A stretch of DNA of 62,978 nucleotides from Neomegalonema sp. (GCA_022760355.1 JALEGB010000008.1:1-62978); one strand, 5' to 3'. Shown: positions 26,944 to 36,586, counted from the stretch's first letter. The notes: generated by a model from the sequence alone, not told the origin. Numbers and translations: made by a program.

Positions 26944-27501
26944 GTGGACCGCGCCGAGCTTGAAAAACTAGTGGTCGACTTTGGCGGCGATTTGGACCTG
27001 TGGCCGAGCGAAGCCGCGGCGGCGGCGCGCCAATTTGCGGCGGTTGACGCTGAGGCGGCCGGCCTCTTGGCGGATGCGTTGGCCGAAGAAGAAGCGCTCG
27101 ACGCCGCCTTGGCGTCAATGGCGGCCGCACCTGCCCCGCGACCGGAAGTGGCGGAGCGTATGCTTGCGGATTTTTTGCAGGTCGCGGCGCACAACCAGGT
27201 TGCCGCCGCCTCCATTAGCCGGACGCCGGAAAAAACGGCGGCGCTTGGGGGTGATTTGCTGACGCAAGCGCGCGGGTTCGTGTCCAGTCTTTTCAGCGAC
27301 ATCGCCGCGGCCATCGGGGGGCGCGCCGTGTTCGCCGGAGGCGTCAGCGCCGCCGCGGCCTTCGGCTTGATGCTGGGGCTCTTCGGCGCGAGCTCGGGGA
27401 CGCTGGCGGTGAGCGCGTCGGAGAGTGATACGCTCGTCGTTGCATACGAATATATCGGCTTGGACGGGGCGACGGACGAAGATTGGAGCGGCGATGAATA
27501 A
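26944..27501 (+). CDS. Probable membrane anti-sigma factor
   Basis: 185 residues from a GTG at 26944 with AGAGGAGG directly upstream; a TTG at 26926 is the outermost alternative. The N-terminal cytoplasmic part (LEKLVVDFGGDLDLWPSE, then Ala-rich helices) matches the partner proteins commonly encoded after ECF factors in alphaproteobacteria. One transmembrane helix lies near residues 125-145 (AGGVSAAAAFGLMLGLFG), leaving an acidic periplasmic tail. There is no zinc-binding HxxxCxxC motif, so it is not a ZAS anti-sigma factor. The role is inferred mainly from position after the sigma gene and topology. Confidence 0.65.
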   Translation: MDRAELEKLVVDFGGDLDLWPSEAAAAARQFAAVDAEAAGLLADALAEEEALDAALASMAAAPAPRPEVAERMLADFLQVAAHNQVAAASISRTPEKTAALGGDLLTQARGFVSSLFSDIAAAIGGRAVFAGGVSAAAAFGLMLGLFGASSGTLAVSASESDTLVVAYEYIGLDGATDEDWSGDE

Positions 27502-27537
27502 GCGCAAAGAGCTCTTGTTGGACTGGTGGGAGGCATG

Positions 27538-28044
27538 ATGAGCGAGTCTGATCAAGGAGGCGACGCCCGCACGACCCGGCCGGGGCGACGGGTGCGGATT
27601 GCGCTCGCCGCATCGCTGGTTGTGAATGTTTTCTTCGCCGCGCTTTTGCTAGGCTTTTTTCTCGCACCGCATAAGCATCGCGGCTCACATGTTTTTCGGG
27701 CGCTTGAGACAGCAGTCGAGGCGGGCAGCCCTGAGCTCAAGAAGCAATATCAGACGATGCGGCGTGATTTCCGGCGCGAACGCGGGCTGCGGTTTAAGGA
27801 ACGGCTGAAGAAAATGCGCGCCATTGCGCGCACGGCCGCTCAGGAGCCTTTCGACCCCGAAGCCTTCGCCAAAGCGTTGGACTCCTCACGCGCATTCTTC
27901 GCCGAACGCCGGACGCGCGGGAACAAACGGCTTAGCGATCTGGTGACAAGCGCGGATCCAGCCACACGCAAACGCTTTGCGGCCGAAATGCAGAAGGTCG
28001 TTCAGCGTTATGAGGAGCGCATGAAGCGTTGGAAGAAGAAGTAG
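27538..28044 (+). CDS. Spy/CpxP-like periplasmic stress or heavy-metal sensor
   Basis: 168 residues. An N-terminal transmembrane anchor (LAASLVVNVFFAALLLGFFLA) is followed by a basic, helical periplasmic domain with repeated charged helices (FRRERGLRFKERLKKMR, TRKRFAAEMQKVVQRYEERMKRW). This is the pattern of the periplasmic heavy-metal-resistance/Spy family, chaperone-like helical cradles. Start: ATG 27538, four bases after GGGAGG, preferred over ATG 27535 and GTG 27526. It is the last gene of the EF-hand / ECF sigma / anti-sigma operon and probably reports periplasmic state to it. Confidence 0.75.
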   Translation: MSESDQGGDARTTRPGRRVRIALAASLVVNVFFAALLLGFFLAPHKHRGSHVFRALETAVEAGSPELKKQYQTMRRDFRRERGLRFKERLKKMRAIARTAAQEPFDPEAFAKALDSSRAFFAERRTRGNKRLSDLVTSADPATRKRFAAEMQKVVQRYEERMKRWKKK

Positions 28045-28068
28045 CGACCAGATTTATGAGTTCGCACC

Positions 28069-28174
28069 CTATAGCTTGTTGATGTTTCACGGAACCATCA
28101 ACAAGCTCTAAGTCCCTGTTTTGTCGCGATTTGCGAGCCGTTAGATGGGTCCATCTAACTTCAAATCGCTCTAG
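28069..28174 (-). repeat. Alphaproteobacterial intergenic repeat, copy A
   Basis: Read on the minus strand it begins CTAGAGCGATTT, contains the palindrome GTTAGATGG/CCATCTAAC, a core AAATCGCGACAAAACAGGGA then CTTAGAGC, and a second hairpin GCTTGTTGATG/CATCAACAAGC. It aligns with the copy at 62883-62978. The pleD stop codon TAG (28171-28173) is part of the CTAGAGC end. The second hairpin could also terminate the convergent Spy-like gene. Confidence 0.85.
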
Positions 28175-29595
28175 GCGACGCAGCTTGTTTCCGGTTCCGG
28201 GCGCGGCGGCGCCAGCGTGGTTCGGTTTCGGCCTTCGTCTTTGGAGGCGTAGAGCGCCTCATCCGCGCGCGCCAGAAGGTCGAACACCGCCGAAGACGCA
28301 TCCTGCGCTGGCGTTTTACGGCCTGTTGCTACGCCGATGCTAACCGTTACCGGGATTTTCCGACCATCGCTCAGCGCAAAAGGCGTCGCTTCAACCGCGC
28401 GTCGCAGCCGTTCGGCGGCGTCGACGGCTTCGGCGTCGTCGGTTTCCGGCAGAAAAGCGAGAAACTCCTCGCCGCCATACCGAGCCGTCAGATCGACGTT
28501 GCGCAGAAGCGGTTGAATGCGCCGCGCGAACTCGATCAGAACTTCATCTCCGGCGGCATGGCCATATTGGTCATTCACCGATTTGAACTTATCGAGGTCG
28601 AACAGCAGCGCCGCCGCTGGCGCGCGTCCGACAGCGCTTTGCTGCAGGGTGCGCCGCATATGCTGATCTGCGTAGCGACGGTTATAGAGACCGGTCAGAG
28701 GGTCCGTCACCGCCATTCGGATGCCTGCGTCAACCTCAGCCCTGAGTTGCGCCGTATAGCGCCGACGCAGCAATTGCGCCCGAACGCGCGCCACCAGCTC
28801 ATTTTCATCGACGGGCCGCATCAGATAGTCATTGGCGCCGAGGTCAAGCGTGGTGGCGACGGTCGCGTAATCGTCCATCTCGGTCACCACGATCTGCGCC
28901 GAGTCGCGCGTGTCCGGCCGCGCGCGCAGCTCAGAACACAAAGTTAGCCCGCTCTGCTGCCCCATCTGGGCGGCAATTACGAACACTTCGGGCGCAGGGC
29001 CGGCCTCGATGGACGCCGCCGCCATTGCCGCTTCATGCGTTTGCGCAATTTCGCATTCCGCGTCGAAATGGCGCTGAAGCGTCGCGCGGATCGCCTTGGC
29101 GCGGCTTTCGCGCGGCTCAACAATAACCAGTCGGCCAATCGGCCCCTCAAGCTGCGTAATCGGTTCGGCCTCAACCCCCAGCTCGCGGAAGGTTTCATTC
29201 CGAAGGCGCAGCTCATCGATCATCAGCTTGACGCGCACGAGGCTGCGCACCCGCGCAAACAGCGCCAGGTCGTTCGGCGGCTTGGTCAAAAAATCGTCCG
29301 CCCCAGCCGCGAGGCCTTGCAGCCGATCTCTTGGTTGATCAAGCGCGGTCACCATGACCACCGGAATATCCCGCACGACAGGATCGGCCTTAAGGCGTTC
29401 GCACACCTCAAACCCATCCATGCCTGGCATCATGATGTCGAGGAGAATGAGGTCAGGCTGCTCGCGCGCAGCGATCTCCAGCGCATCAGGTCCGTTCGTG
29501 GCGGTCAGCACGTTATAGTAATGCGCGCTCAGCTTTGCTTGCAGCAGCTTCACATTTGCAAGGATGTCGTCGACAACCAAAATTCGCGCGGTCAT
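28171..29595 (-). CDS. pleD: Diguanylate cyclase response regulator PleD
   Basis: 474 residues: receiver domain (phospho-acceptor Asp53 in LILLDIMMPGMDG), a second degenerate receiver (residues ~150-275, its Asp site reading VIAAQ), and a GGDEF domain with active site GGEEF (374-378). The RxxD inhibitory site RNVD (365-368) is five residues upstream, so product inhibition should be intact. This is the PleD architecture, which makes cyclic di-GMP during cell-cycle pole development. divK is 6 bases upstream on the same strand, as in Caulobacter-type genomes. The stop codon lies inside an intergenic repeat. Confidence 0.95.
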   Translation of the reverse strand: MTARILVVDDILANVKLLQAKLSAHYYNVLTATNGPDALEIAAREQPDLILLDIMMPGMDGFEVCERLKADPVVRDIPVVMVTALDQPRDRLQGLAAGADDFLTKPPNDLALFARVRSLVRVKLMIDELRLRNETFRELGVEAEPITQLEGPIGRLVIVEPRESRAKAIRATLQRHFDAECEIAQTHEAAMAAASIEAGPAPEVFVIAAQMGQQSGLTLCSELRARPDTRDSAQIVVTEMDDYATVATTLDLGANDYLMRPVDENELVARVRAQLLRRRYTAQLRAEVDAGIRMAVTDPLTGLYNRRYADQHMRRTLQQSAVGRAPAAALLFDLDKFKSVNDQYGHAAGDEVLIEFARRIQPLLRNVDLTARYGGEEFLAFLPETDDAEAVDAAERLRRAVEATPFALSDGRKIPVTVSIGVATGRKTPAQDASSAVFDLLARADEALYASKDEGRNRTTLAPPRPEPETSCVA

Positions 29596-29601
29596 GACGG
29601 C

Positions 29602-29994
29602 TTATCCTCCTTGGCGGCGCGGTGTCGGGCCGGTCAAATTTTCTTTGATTGTCGCAAGGAAACTGCCGATTGAGATCGGTTTTGAGATGTACGCCTCACA
29701 ACCGCCATCGCGCATTTTTTGCTCATCGCCCTTCATTGCGAACGCGGTGACCGCGATCACGGGGATGTGCCGGAGTCCCTCATCCTCTTTGATCCATTTG
29801 GTCACTTCCAAGCCGGAGATTTCTGGCAGCTGGATGTCCATCAGGATCAGATCGGGCGTCTCGCGCCGCGCCGTTTCCAACGCAGTAACGCCATCGGTCG
29901 TTTTGAGCACCCGATAGCCCTGCGCCGACAGCAAGTCGTCGAAGAGCTTCATATTGAGCGCATTGTCCTCCACGATGAGGATCGTTTTCGACAT
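29602..29994 (-). CDS. divK: Single-domain response regulator DivK
   Basis: 130 residues, a lone receiver domain beginning [22 protein letters not shown], with the phospho-acceptor Asp in [16 protein letters not shown] and the conserved Lys in YISKPIS. DivK is phosphorylated and dephosphorylated by the DivJ/PleC kinases and controls CtrA activity. I chose ATG 29994; the frame is open to 30042 but the extra residues are not receiver-like. It is directly followed by pleD, and the divergent DUF3572 gene lies 131 bases away. Confidence 0.95.
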   Translation of the reverse strand: MSKTILIVEDNALNMKLFDDLLSAQGYRVLKTTDGVTALETARRETPDLILMDIQLPEISGLEVTKWIKEDEGLRHIPVIAVTAFAMKGDEQKMRDGGCEAYISKPISIGSFLATIKENLTGPTPRRQGG

Positions 29995-30125
29995 AATAAA
30001 AGCCGACCTCGCTATCCTGTGCGGAGCCGCGCCGCCACCCAAAGCACTGGTTATTGTGAGCGCGAGATCTTAACGCTTGCTTGCTGCGGACCGGTTTCGG
30101 CGCAGTTGGAGGAGAGTTCGATCAG

Positions 30126-30410
30126 ATGATGATGATGACAGTCGACGCGGCCGCCGAGCTGGGATCCAGCGCATTGCTGTTTCTCGCCGAACGGCCCGAC
30201 GATATTGGCGCGTTCCTGGCGGAAACGGGCGCATCGATTTCCGACCTTCGCGGCGGCGCTGAGGAGCCGCAGATCCTCGGCTTTCTGCTTGCGTATATCG
30301 CGGCGCGAGAAGAGCTTGCGGAGGCTTTTTGCGTATCGAACAATATCGGCCCCGAACAACTTGCCGGCGCTCAGGCGGCGTTGCTTGGGCAGGAGACGCA
30401 TTGGACCTAG
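30126..30410 (+). CDS. DUF3572 family protein
   Basis: 94 residues from the first of four consecutive ATG codons (30126-30137); TTG 30081 is the outermost alternative. GGAGGAG lies 12 bases before 30126, which would also serve the later ATGs. Family wording: ALLFLAERPDDIGAFLAETG, then ILGFLLAYIAAREELAEAFC, and PEQLAGAQAALLG. Small helical cytoplasmic protein of unknown function, usually found divergent from divK in alphaproteobacteria, as here. Its TAG stop (30408-30410) is contributed by an intergenic repeat. Confidence 0.85.
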   Translation: MMMMTVDAAAELGSSALLFLAERPDDIGAFLAETGASISDLRGGAEEPQILGFLLAYIAAREELAEAFCVSNNIGPEQLAGAQAALLGQETHWT

Positions 30411-30516
30411 AGCGTGCGCTGGCCAAGTGGATACCGGTTGGCGGGAACAGCACGCGACAAAACAAAGAGTTAGAGCCTTGAGCCGATCCAACTTGATCGG
30501 AGAAAGCTCTAGCCGC
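30407..30516 (+). repeat. Alphaproteobacterial intergenic repeat, copy B
   Basis: Begins CTAGAGC, contains AAGTGGATACCGGTTGG, a core CACGCGACAAAACAAAGA then GTTAGAGC, a CCGATC/GATCGG hairpin, and ends GCTCTAG. This is the common alphaproteobacterial type of intergenic repeat. The DUF3572 stop codon TAG is its first element. Confidence 0.8.
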
Positions 30517-30588
30517 GTCGTCCCAGCATGTGGCGGTGTAAAAATGTGCATCCACAGACGGGACGGAACACCTAGGGGCGAAACCCCT

Positions 30589-31371
30589 TCAGCATACGCC
30601 GTCCATATCGGGCCCATCCACGGGCTGATATCGATGCAGCTCGGCGCCATGGCGTTTGAGCCAATCCCGCTGACGCCGCCAATCGGGCCGGAGCTTTTCA
30701 ACCTCCGCCCAGAACCGACTTGAGTGGTTCATCTCCCGCAGATGCGCAACTTCATGCGCCGCGACATAGTCCAGCACATCATCCGGCGCCATGATCAGGC
30801 GCCAGCTGTAGGATAGCGCGCCCGAGCTGCTGCAGGATCCCCAACGGCTGCGCGTATCTCGGATTGAAAGGCTGGTGAAGGAAACGCCCAAAGCTTCCGC
30901 ATGAAAACGCGACCGCGCCAGCAGCCGCGCGCGGGCCTCTTCGCGCAATCGCGCCACAACGCGCCGCCCCACCGGCGCCCGCCCGGTCCCGATCCATATC
31001 ACGCCATCGTCCAAATCGGGCGTAACGCCTGTTTGCACGGAGGGGCGGAGCGTGACCATTACCCCGCGAAAGGGCATCTGCTTGCCGAGCTCGATTGGCT
31101 CCAGCCCAGCCGCGCGCCCCGTCGCCTGCCGCAACCACGTCTCGTGACGCTCCAAGAAACGGCGGATCTCACCGGCGTCACAATGATCAGGCGCCGTAAG
31201 CCGCGCCCGGCCATCAATCATGGAAACGCTCAAGGAAAGCCGCCGCGCGCCTGCTCGGCGGCGAAGAGCAATCTCAATGGGCGGCGCTCCGATCACGACG
31301 CTATTCGTCGTCACCGCTTCGGCCTGCCTTTTCGTGGAAGGGCGGCCTGAGCCGCCGACGCGCCGCGCCAT
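30589..31371 (-). CDS. YgjP-like zinc metallopeptidase (M48/DUF45)
   Basis: 260 residues. The zinc-binding HEVAH motif is followed by a third ligand region (LREMNHSSRFWAEVEKLRPDW), and upstream is the conserved RDTRSRWGSCSSSGALSYSWRLI segment of the YgjP/WLM-type DUF45 family. Members are small cytoplasmic metallopeptidases of uncertain substrate, sometimes linked to restriction systems, but no such genes are near. I chose ATG 31371 (MARRVGG); the frame is open to 31629 with implausible sequence. It lies downstream of phaZ on the same strand (~150 bases). Confidence 0.88.
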   Translation of the reverse strand: MARRVGGSGRPSTKRQAEAVTTNSVVIGAPPIEIALRRRAGARRLSLSVSMIDGRARLTAPDHCDAGEIRRFLERHETWLRQATGRAAGLEPIELGKQMPFRGVMVTLRPSVQTGVTPDLDDGVIWIGTGRAPVGRRVVARLREEARARLLARSRFHAEALGVSFTSLSIRDTRSRWGSCSSSGALSYSWRLIMAPDDVLDYVAAHEVAHLREMNHSSRFWAEVEKLRPDWRRQRDWLKRHGAELHRYQPVDGPDMDGVC

Positions 31372-31519
31372 AATCCGCTTATCTCGCCTTACCTCAACGG
31401 ACACGCTGGCCTTGTTAAGCGGCCAGTCGATAATTGAGCCGGGCCAGTTCTGGCCCCAACCATTCTCCGCTGGCCCGAACGCCCCGCATGCGCAGACCGT
31501 CCGCCATTTGGGCCATGCG

Positions 31520-32764
31520 TCAACCGCGGTCGCGCGAACGCTCGATAAAGGCCGCCACCTCGGGCTGAATATCGCGCCGCCATCGGCTGCCGTTGAAGAC
31601 GCCGTAGTGGCCAACCTCGGGGTGGACATAGTGCTTACGACGCGCCGACGGCAAGGATGTCGCCATTACGTGCGCCGCCTCAGTTTGCCCGAGGCCGGTG
31701 ATATCATCGCGGCCCCCTTCAATGGTCAGGAGCGCGACGTCCTTGATCGCATCTGGCTCCACCGGCCGATCCCGATGCGTCATCAGCCCGCGGGGCAGCA
31801 GGTGACGTTGAAAGACCTGATCCACGGTTTCAAGATAGAACTCCGCAGCGAGATCCATGACCGACAGATACTCGTCATAAAACTTTCGGTGGGCCGCAGC
31901 CGGTTCGCCATCGCCGCGAACCAAATTGCGGAACTGCTTGATGTGCGCGTCCATATGGCGGTCCAGATTCATCGCCATAAAGCCGGAAAGCTGCAAAAAT
32001 CCTGGATAAACCCGTCGCATGAACCCTGAGTGCGGCCATGGCACGGTCGTGATAACGTTGTCTCGGAACCAGCCAAGCGGCCGCGTGCTCGCCAGCCTAT
32101 TCGGCTCTGTCGGGCTGACGCGGGTGTCGATGGGGCTGCCCATCAGCGTAATCGATGCAAAGCGGGCTGGATCGTCATTCTGCGCCATAATGCTCGCGGA
32201 GCAGAAGAGCGGCACGCCGGGTTGGCATACGCCAAGCGCGTGCGCGCGCTCCCCATGCCACTCCTGCAAACGCTGCGCGAATTCGATTAGGTAGTCGATA
32301 TACTCGTCGAGGCCGAAACGCCCTTCGCCAAACGGCACATTGCGCGCGTCGCGCCAGTCGGTGATGTAAACCTCGTGATTCGGCAGCATCGCCTGCACCG
32401 TGCCGCGCAGCAGGGTGGCGAAATGGCCCGACATCGGCGCGACGATCAGCACGGGCGGGTCATTCCGCTCCTCCGCGCCCTCCCGGCGAAACCAGAGCAG
32501 ATCGCAGAATGGCAAGCGGGCGACGATGCGTTCATCAACCGGGGTCTCGACGCCGTCAACGAATGTGGAATTCAGCTCAAATTCCGGTTTCGCATATCGG
32601 CGCGTCGCGTTAATGAACATCTCGAAAGCTGCGGCTGTAGCGCGCGCGCCCAGCGTTTCCGCAAAGGGGTTAGCAGGATTACGCAATACGTCTCGACTTG
32701 CTACGGCCGCTTGTCGGAGCGGCGCGACAGCTGCATGCGAAAACTCGTAAATTTGATAGAGCAT
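31520..32764 (-). CDS. phaZ: Intracellular poly(3-hydroxybutyrate) depolymerase
   Basis: 414 residues. Mobilises stored PHB granules to 3-hydroxybutyrate oligomers. An alpha/beta-hydrolase with N-terminus MLYQIYEFSHAAVAPLRQ typical of the family. The nucleophile position is Cys180 in GVCQPG rather than Ser, which is characteristic of intracellular PhaZ enzymes such as PhaZa1. No signal peptide, agreeing with cytoplasmic granule location. The C-terminal catalytic Asp and His lie in the ALLTIEGGRDDITG and HYGVFNG regions. PHB turnover links through acetoacetyl-CoA and crotonyl-CoA to the ethylmalonyl-CoA pathway genes in this window. Confidence 0.93.
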   Translation of the reverse strand: MLYQIYEFSHAAVAPLRQAAVASRDVLRNPANPFAETLGARATAAAFEMFINATRRYAKPEFELNSTFVDGVETPVDERIVARLPFCDLLWFRREGAEERNDPPVLIVAPMSGHFATLLRGTVQAMLPNHEVYITDWRDARNVPFGEGRFGLDEYIDYLIEFAQRLQEWHGERAHALGVCQPGVPLFCSASIMAQNDDPARFASITLMGSPIDTRVSPTEPNRLASTRPLGWFRDNVITTVPWPHSGFMRRVYPGFLQLSGFMAMNLDRHMDAHIKQFRNLVRGDGEPAAAHRKFYDEYLSVMDLAAEFYLETVDQVFQRHLLPRGLMTHRDRPVEPDAIKDVALLTIEGGRDDITGLGQTEAAHVMATSLPSARRKHYVHPEVGHYGVFNGSRWRRDIQPEVAAFIERSRDRG

Positions 32765-33011
32765 GTATCCGCCACCCTTTCGCTATCCGCTAATATTATA
32801 TTTCACTACGATGAAGCGCAACATAACAGACAGCGTAAGCGTCGATTGCGCTCATATGGACTTGCAAAAATGGTTCCGGCCGCCTGGCTCCAATCGCATC
32901 GTCGCGTATGCATGCTGCAGCGGGATCTTCAACATTGCACTTGACATCTAGCTGAGCGCGACGTTTTCGACGCAATTGGCTGTGAGAACTGACTTGAGCG
33001 AGGAGTTTTAG

Positions 33012-33497
33012 ATGGCGAAACCCGAATGGGGCGTCAAACGCATCTGCCCGAACTGCGGCGCACGTTTTTACGATTTGCTGCGTGACCCAATCACCTGTCC
33101 TGACTGTGACAACAGCTTCGCTTTAGAGGCCTTCGCTCGCCCGCGGCGGGGCAAAGCCCTGACCACGGCGAAAGCCGCCGCATCGAAGGCGCGCACCAAG
33201 CAGGAAGAGGAAGAAGAGGTCGTGGAGGTCGAAACGGCCGACGCGGACGCCGTTGAGGAAGATGAGGAGGACAGTGATGTTCTCGATCTTTCCGATGATG
33301 ATGCGACGGTTGTCGACACCAGCGATGACGATGATGATGACGACGATGATGCTACGATGCCTGGCTTCAGCGAGGAAGATGCGGCTCTGCCGGATGACGA
33401 CAGTGATACGGTCGCGGAGCCAATCGACGACGATGATGATGACGTAGATCTCGCTGTCGATGTGCCAACCGACGGCGACGACGACAAGTCGCGCTAG
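33012..33497 (+). CDS. FYDLN acid domain protein (TIGR02300)
   Basis: 161 residues. The N-terminus has a zinc-ribbon pair of CxxC motifs (CPNCG and CPDC) around RFYDLLRDPITC; most relatives read FYDLN, here FYDLL. Residues ~65-160 are extremely acidic, with runs of up to nine Asp and many Glu, giving a very low isoelectric point. The family is restricted to alphaproteobacteria and often precedes a tRNA-Ala gene, as here. Function unknown. GAGGAG precedes the start. Confidence 0.88.
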   Translation: MAKPEWGVKRICPNCGARFYDLLRDPITCPDCDNSFALEAFARPRRGKALTTAKAAASKARTKQEEEEEVVEVETADADAVEEDEEDSDVLDLSDDDATVVDTSDDDDDDDDDATMPGFSEEDAALPDDDSDTVAEPIDDDDDDVDLAVDVPTDGDDDKSR

Positions 33498-33621
33498 GCT
33501 GGCGACCAACTCGGCTGGCGCACTTTCAAACTTCCGCCGCGCGTATTGACCCTTGCGTCCTGCGCGCGGCGTCGTTAAGCAGTCAGCCTCAGCCGCGGGG
33601 ACCCAATCCCGCATCGCTTAT

Positions 33622-33697
<76 letters not shown>

Positions 33698-33842
33698 CTG
33701 CGCTTCCGATAGGAAGCGCGCAGATTTCCGAGACATCGCAGGCGGCAGCGTAATTCGAAGAATTGCGCGAGAGCCTTCTTGGTTCAAAGCTTTCGCTTCT
33801 CGGCCTGCTCTTGTCGCCGCTTCAGCGAGCCCCCCTATCGCA

Positions 33843-33869
33843 AGGGGCCGCCCGGTTCAGGCGGCCCCT
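33843..33869 (-). terminator. Perfect 10-bp hairpin downstream of metK
   Basis: AGGGGCCGCC (33843-33852) pairs with GGCGGCCCCT (33860-33869) around a 7-base loop, 21 bases past the metK stop. No U run follows on the metK strand (TTGCGATAGG). Confidence 0.55.
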
Positions 33870-33890
33870 CTACATCGAAACGGCGGGCAA

Positions 33891-35072
33891 TCAGAGACCC
33901 AGCGCCGATTTGATCTCAGAGGCGAGATCCGTCTTCTCCCAGGAGAAACCGCCATCTGCATCCGGTGTGCGGCCGAAATGGCCATAGGCGGCGGTGCGCT
34001 TATAGATGGGACGGTTCAATTGCAGATGTGTTCGAATTCCGCGCGGGGTCAACGACATAACCTCGCCCAGCAGCTTCTCGATCTTGGCCGGATCAACCCG
34101 GTCCGCACCGTGATCGTCGACATAAATCGACAGCGGCTCCGGCACGCCGATCGCGTAGGAGAGCTGGACGGTGCAGCGCGCCGCTGCGCCTGCTGCGACG
34201 ACGTTTTTCGCCAGATAGCGCGCCGCATAGGCGGCCGAGCGATCAACCTTGGTCGGATCTTTGCCTGAAAAAGCGCCGCCGCCATGTGGGGCCGCGCCGC
34301 CATAGGTGTCGACGATGATCTTGCGGCCGGTCAGGCCCGCATCGCCATCCGGACCACCGATCACAAAGCGGCCGGTTGGGTTAACGTGCCAGATAGTTTT
34401 GTCGTCAACCCAGCCTTCCGGCAGCGATTTGCGGATATAGGGCTCGACCACCGCGCGCACATCCGCCGAATCCATCGTCGGATCCAAATGCTGCGTCGAC
34501 AGGACGATCGTGTGGGCCCGAACCGGCTTGCCGCCGCGATATTCAACCGACACCTGGCTCTTCGCATCCGGGCCCAGCACCTTGGCTTCCCCCGAATGCC
34601 GCGCCTGCGCCAGCCGATGCAGAATGGCGTGCGAGTACTGGATCGGGGCGGGCATAAGCTCAGGCGTCTCGTCCGTAGCGAAGCCGAACATGATGCCCTG
34701 GTCGCCCGCGCCTTCATCTTTTTGGCCCGACGCGTCAACGCCTTGAGCGATGTCCGCTGACTGACCGTGAACGTAGCAGTCGATCACGCAGTCCTTATGA
34801 TGGAAACCGTCCTGCTCATAGCCAATCTCGCGGATGGTCTGCCGCGCAACCGCGCACATCTCCTCTTGGGTAACCCAGTTCCGATCCGAAATCTTCACTT
34901 CGCCCATCAGCGCGACCTTGTTGGTCGTCGCCGCGGTCTCAACCGCGATCCGCGCCTCAGGCTCGCGGCCAACAATGAGGTCGACAATCGAGTCTGAGAT
35001 CTGATCGCAGACTTTATCCGGGTGCCCTTCGGAAACGGACTCGGAAGTGAAGAGGTAGTCTTGGCGACGCAT
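33891..35072 (-). CDS. metK: S-adenosylmethionine synthetase
   Basis: 393 residues. Makes SAM from methionine and ATP. Signature segments: [20 protein letters not shown] (ATP/Mg2+ site), [12 protein letters not shown], and the C-terminal [19 protein letters not shown] with catalytic Lys. Length is normal. Start: the frame begins at 35114, but ATG 35072 (MRRQDYLF) is 6 bases after GGAGGG; ATG 35078 is too close to that site. It is the second gene of an operon with ahcY, 56 bases downstream, so synthesis of SAM and removal of SAH are co-expressed, probably under the structured ahcY leader. Confidence 0.97.
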   Translation of the reverse strand: MRRQDYLFTSESVSEGHPDKVCDQISDSIVDLIVGREPEARIAVETAATTNKVALMGEVKISDRNWVTQEEMCAVARQTIREIGYEQDGFHHKDCVIDCYVHGQSADIAQGVDASGQKDEGAGDQGIMFGFATDETPELMPAPIQYSHAILHRLAQARHSGEAKVLGPDAKSQVSVEYRGGKPVRAHTIVLSTQHLDPTMDSADVRAVVEPYIRKSLPEGWVDDKTIWHVNPTGRFVIGGPDGDAGLTGRKIIVDTYGGAAPHGGGAFSGKDPTKVDRSAAYAARYLAKNVVAAGAAARCTVQLSYAIGVPEPLSIYVDDHGADRVDPAKIEKLLGEVMSLTPRGIRTHLQLNRPIYKRTAAYGHFGRTPDADGGFSWEKTDLASEIKSALGL

Positions 35073-35128
35073 ACGCATCCCTCCAAAAAGGCGGCGGCGC
35101 TTCCACAGCGCCAACCGCGTATTTAGTA

Positions 35129-36535
35129 TTAGTAACGGTAAGTTTCCGGCTTGAACGGGCCTTGGGACTCAATGCCAATATAGGCGGCTTGATCGTCAGA
35201 CAGGGTGGTCAGTTTCGCGCCGAGCTTTTTCAGGTGGAGCATCGCCACCTTTTCATCGAGATGCTTTGGCAGCACGTACACGTCATTCTTGTAAGCGTCG
35301 CCGCGCGAATAAAGTTCGATTTGGGCCAGTACTTGGTTCGTAAAGCTTGCGGACATCACGAAGCTTGGATGGCCCGTCGCGCAGCCCAGGTTCACCAGCC
35401 GGCCTTCAGCCAGCAGAATGATTTTCTTACCATCTGGGAACTCAATTTCATCGACCTGCGGCTTAACGGAAGACCATTTGTAGTTTCGCAGCGAAGCGAC
35501 TTGGATCTCGCTGTCGAAATGGCCGATGTTACACACGATCGCGCGGTCTTTCATTGCGGTCATGTGATCGGACGTGATGACGTCTTTGTTGCCGGTTGCG
35601 GTGACGAAAATGTCGGCCCGCGGCGCCGCCTCGTCCATGGTGACGACTTCATAGCCTTCCATCGCCGCCTGCAGCGCGCAGATCGGGTCAATTTCCGTGA
35701 CAAGAACGCGAGCGCCGCCATTGCGCAGCGACGCGGCGGAGCCTTTGCCAACATCGCCAAAGCCACAGACAACGGCGACTTTGCCAGCCAGCATCACATC
35801 GGTCGCGCGGCGAATACCGTCCACCAAGCTTTCGCGGCAGCCATACAGGTTGTCGAATTTCGACTTGGTGACGCTGTCATTGACGTTAATCGCTGGAAAC
35901 GGCAGGCGCCCCTCAGCGGCCATCTGCTTCAGACGCAGCACGCCGGTCGTGGTTTCCTCGGACACGCCCTTCAGCGCATCGCGGACTTTCGTGAACCAAC
36001 CTGGGCTAGCGGCCAAGCGCTTCTCAATCTGCGCCTTCAGCACCGCTTCTTCTTCGTTCTCCGGCTTCTCCAGCACGGTTTCGCCCGCCTCGGCGCGCGC
36101 GCCCAGCAGAACATAGGCGGTTGCGTCGCCGCCATCGTCGAGGATCATGTTCGCCGGCTCTTCCGGCCAATCAAAGATCTTGTCGACATAGTCCCAATAC
36201 TCTTCCAGCGTTTCACCTTTCGTGGCGAAAACCGGCGTGCCCGCCGCAGCGATCGCTGCAGCCGCATGGTCTTGGGTCGAGAAAATATTGCAGGACGCCC
36301 AACGCACCTCGGCGCCCAGCGCTTCAAGCGTCTGGATCAGCACCGCGGTTTGGATCGTCATGTGCAGACAACCGGCAATGCGCGCGCCGGCGAGCGGCTT
36401 GGCCGCGCCATATTCATCACGGCACGCCATGAGACCTGGCATCTCGGTCTCCGCGATCGCGATCTCTTTCTTGCCCCAATCAGCCAGGCCCAAGTCCGCT
36501 ACCGCGAAAGTCGACTGTTGTTCACCTGATCCCAT
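35129..36535 (-). CDS. ahcY: Adenosylhomocysteinase
   Basis: 468 residues. Splits S-adenosylhomocysteine to adenosine and homocysteine, relieving product inhibition of methyltransferases. NAD-binding motif [10 protein letters not shown], the [12 protein letters not shown] substrate segment, active site Lys/Asp in [13 protein letters not shown], and the conserved C-terminus FKPETYRY. The start is ATG 36535 (MGSGEQ), with AAGGA upstream; the frame extends to 36595 but the extra residues are not family-like. The transcript leader upstream (36587-36656) can form two hairpins with a shared arm. metK follows. Confidence 0.97.
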   Translation of the reverse strand: MGSGEQQSTFAVADLGLADWGKKEIAIAETEMPGLMACRDEYGAAKPLAGARIAGCLHMTIQTAVLIQTLEALGAEVRWASCNIFSTQDHAAAAIAAAGTPVFATKGETLEEYWDYVDKIFDWPEEPANMILDDGGDATAYVLLGARAEAGETVLEKPENEEEAVLKAQIEKRLAASPGWFTKVRDALKGVSEETTTGVLRLKQMAAEGRLPFPAINVNDSVTKSKFDNLYGCRESLVDGIRRATDVMLAGKVAVVCGFGDVGKGSAASLRNGGARVLVTEIDPICALQAAMEGYEVVTMDEAAPRADIFVTATGNKDVITSDHMTAMKDRAIVCNIGHFDSEIQVASLRNYKWSSVKPQVDEIEFPDGKKIILLAEGRLVNLGCATGHPSFVMSASFTNQVLAQIELYSRGDAYKNDVYVLPKHLDEKVAMLHLKKLGAKLTTLSDDQAAYIGIESQGPFKPETYRY

Positions 36536-36586
36536 AACTCGGCATTCCTTATTTTTGCAGCGCTTCGCCATAGCAAAGGCATCCCG

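Noticed and set aside
32763-32951. 62-codon frame upstream of the FYDLN gene
   Set aside because: No ribosome binding site and no recognisable sequence; it lies in the phaZ promoter region.
33068-33487. Poly-Ser frame opposite the FYDLN protein
   Set aside because: GAT/GAC aspartate runs read on the other strand give Ser; there is no start signal.
35162-36529. 455-codon frame opposite ahcY
   Set aside because: Antisense shadow of an unmistakable adenosylhomocysteinase.
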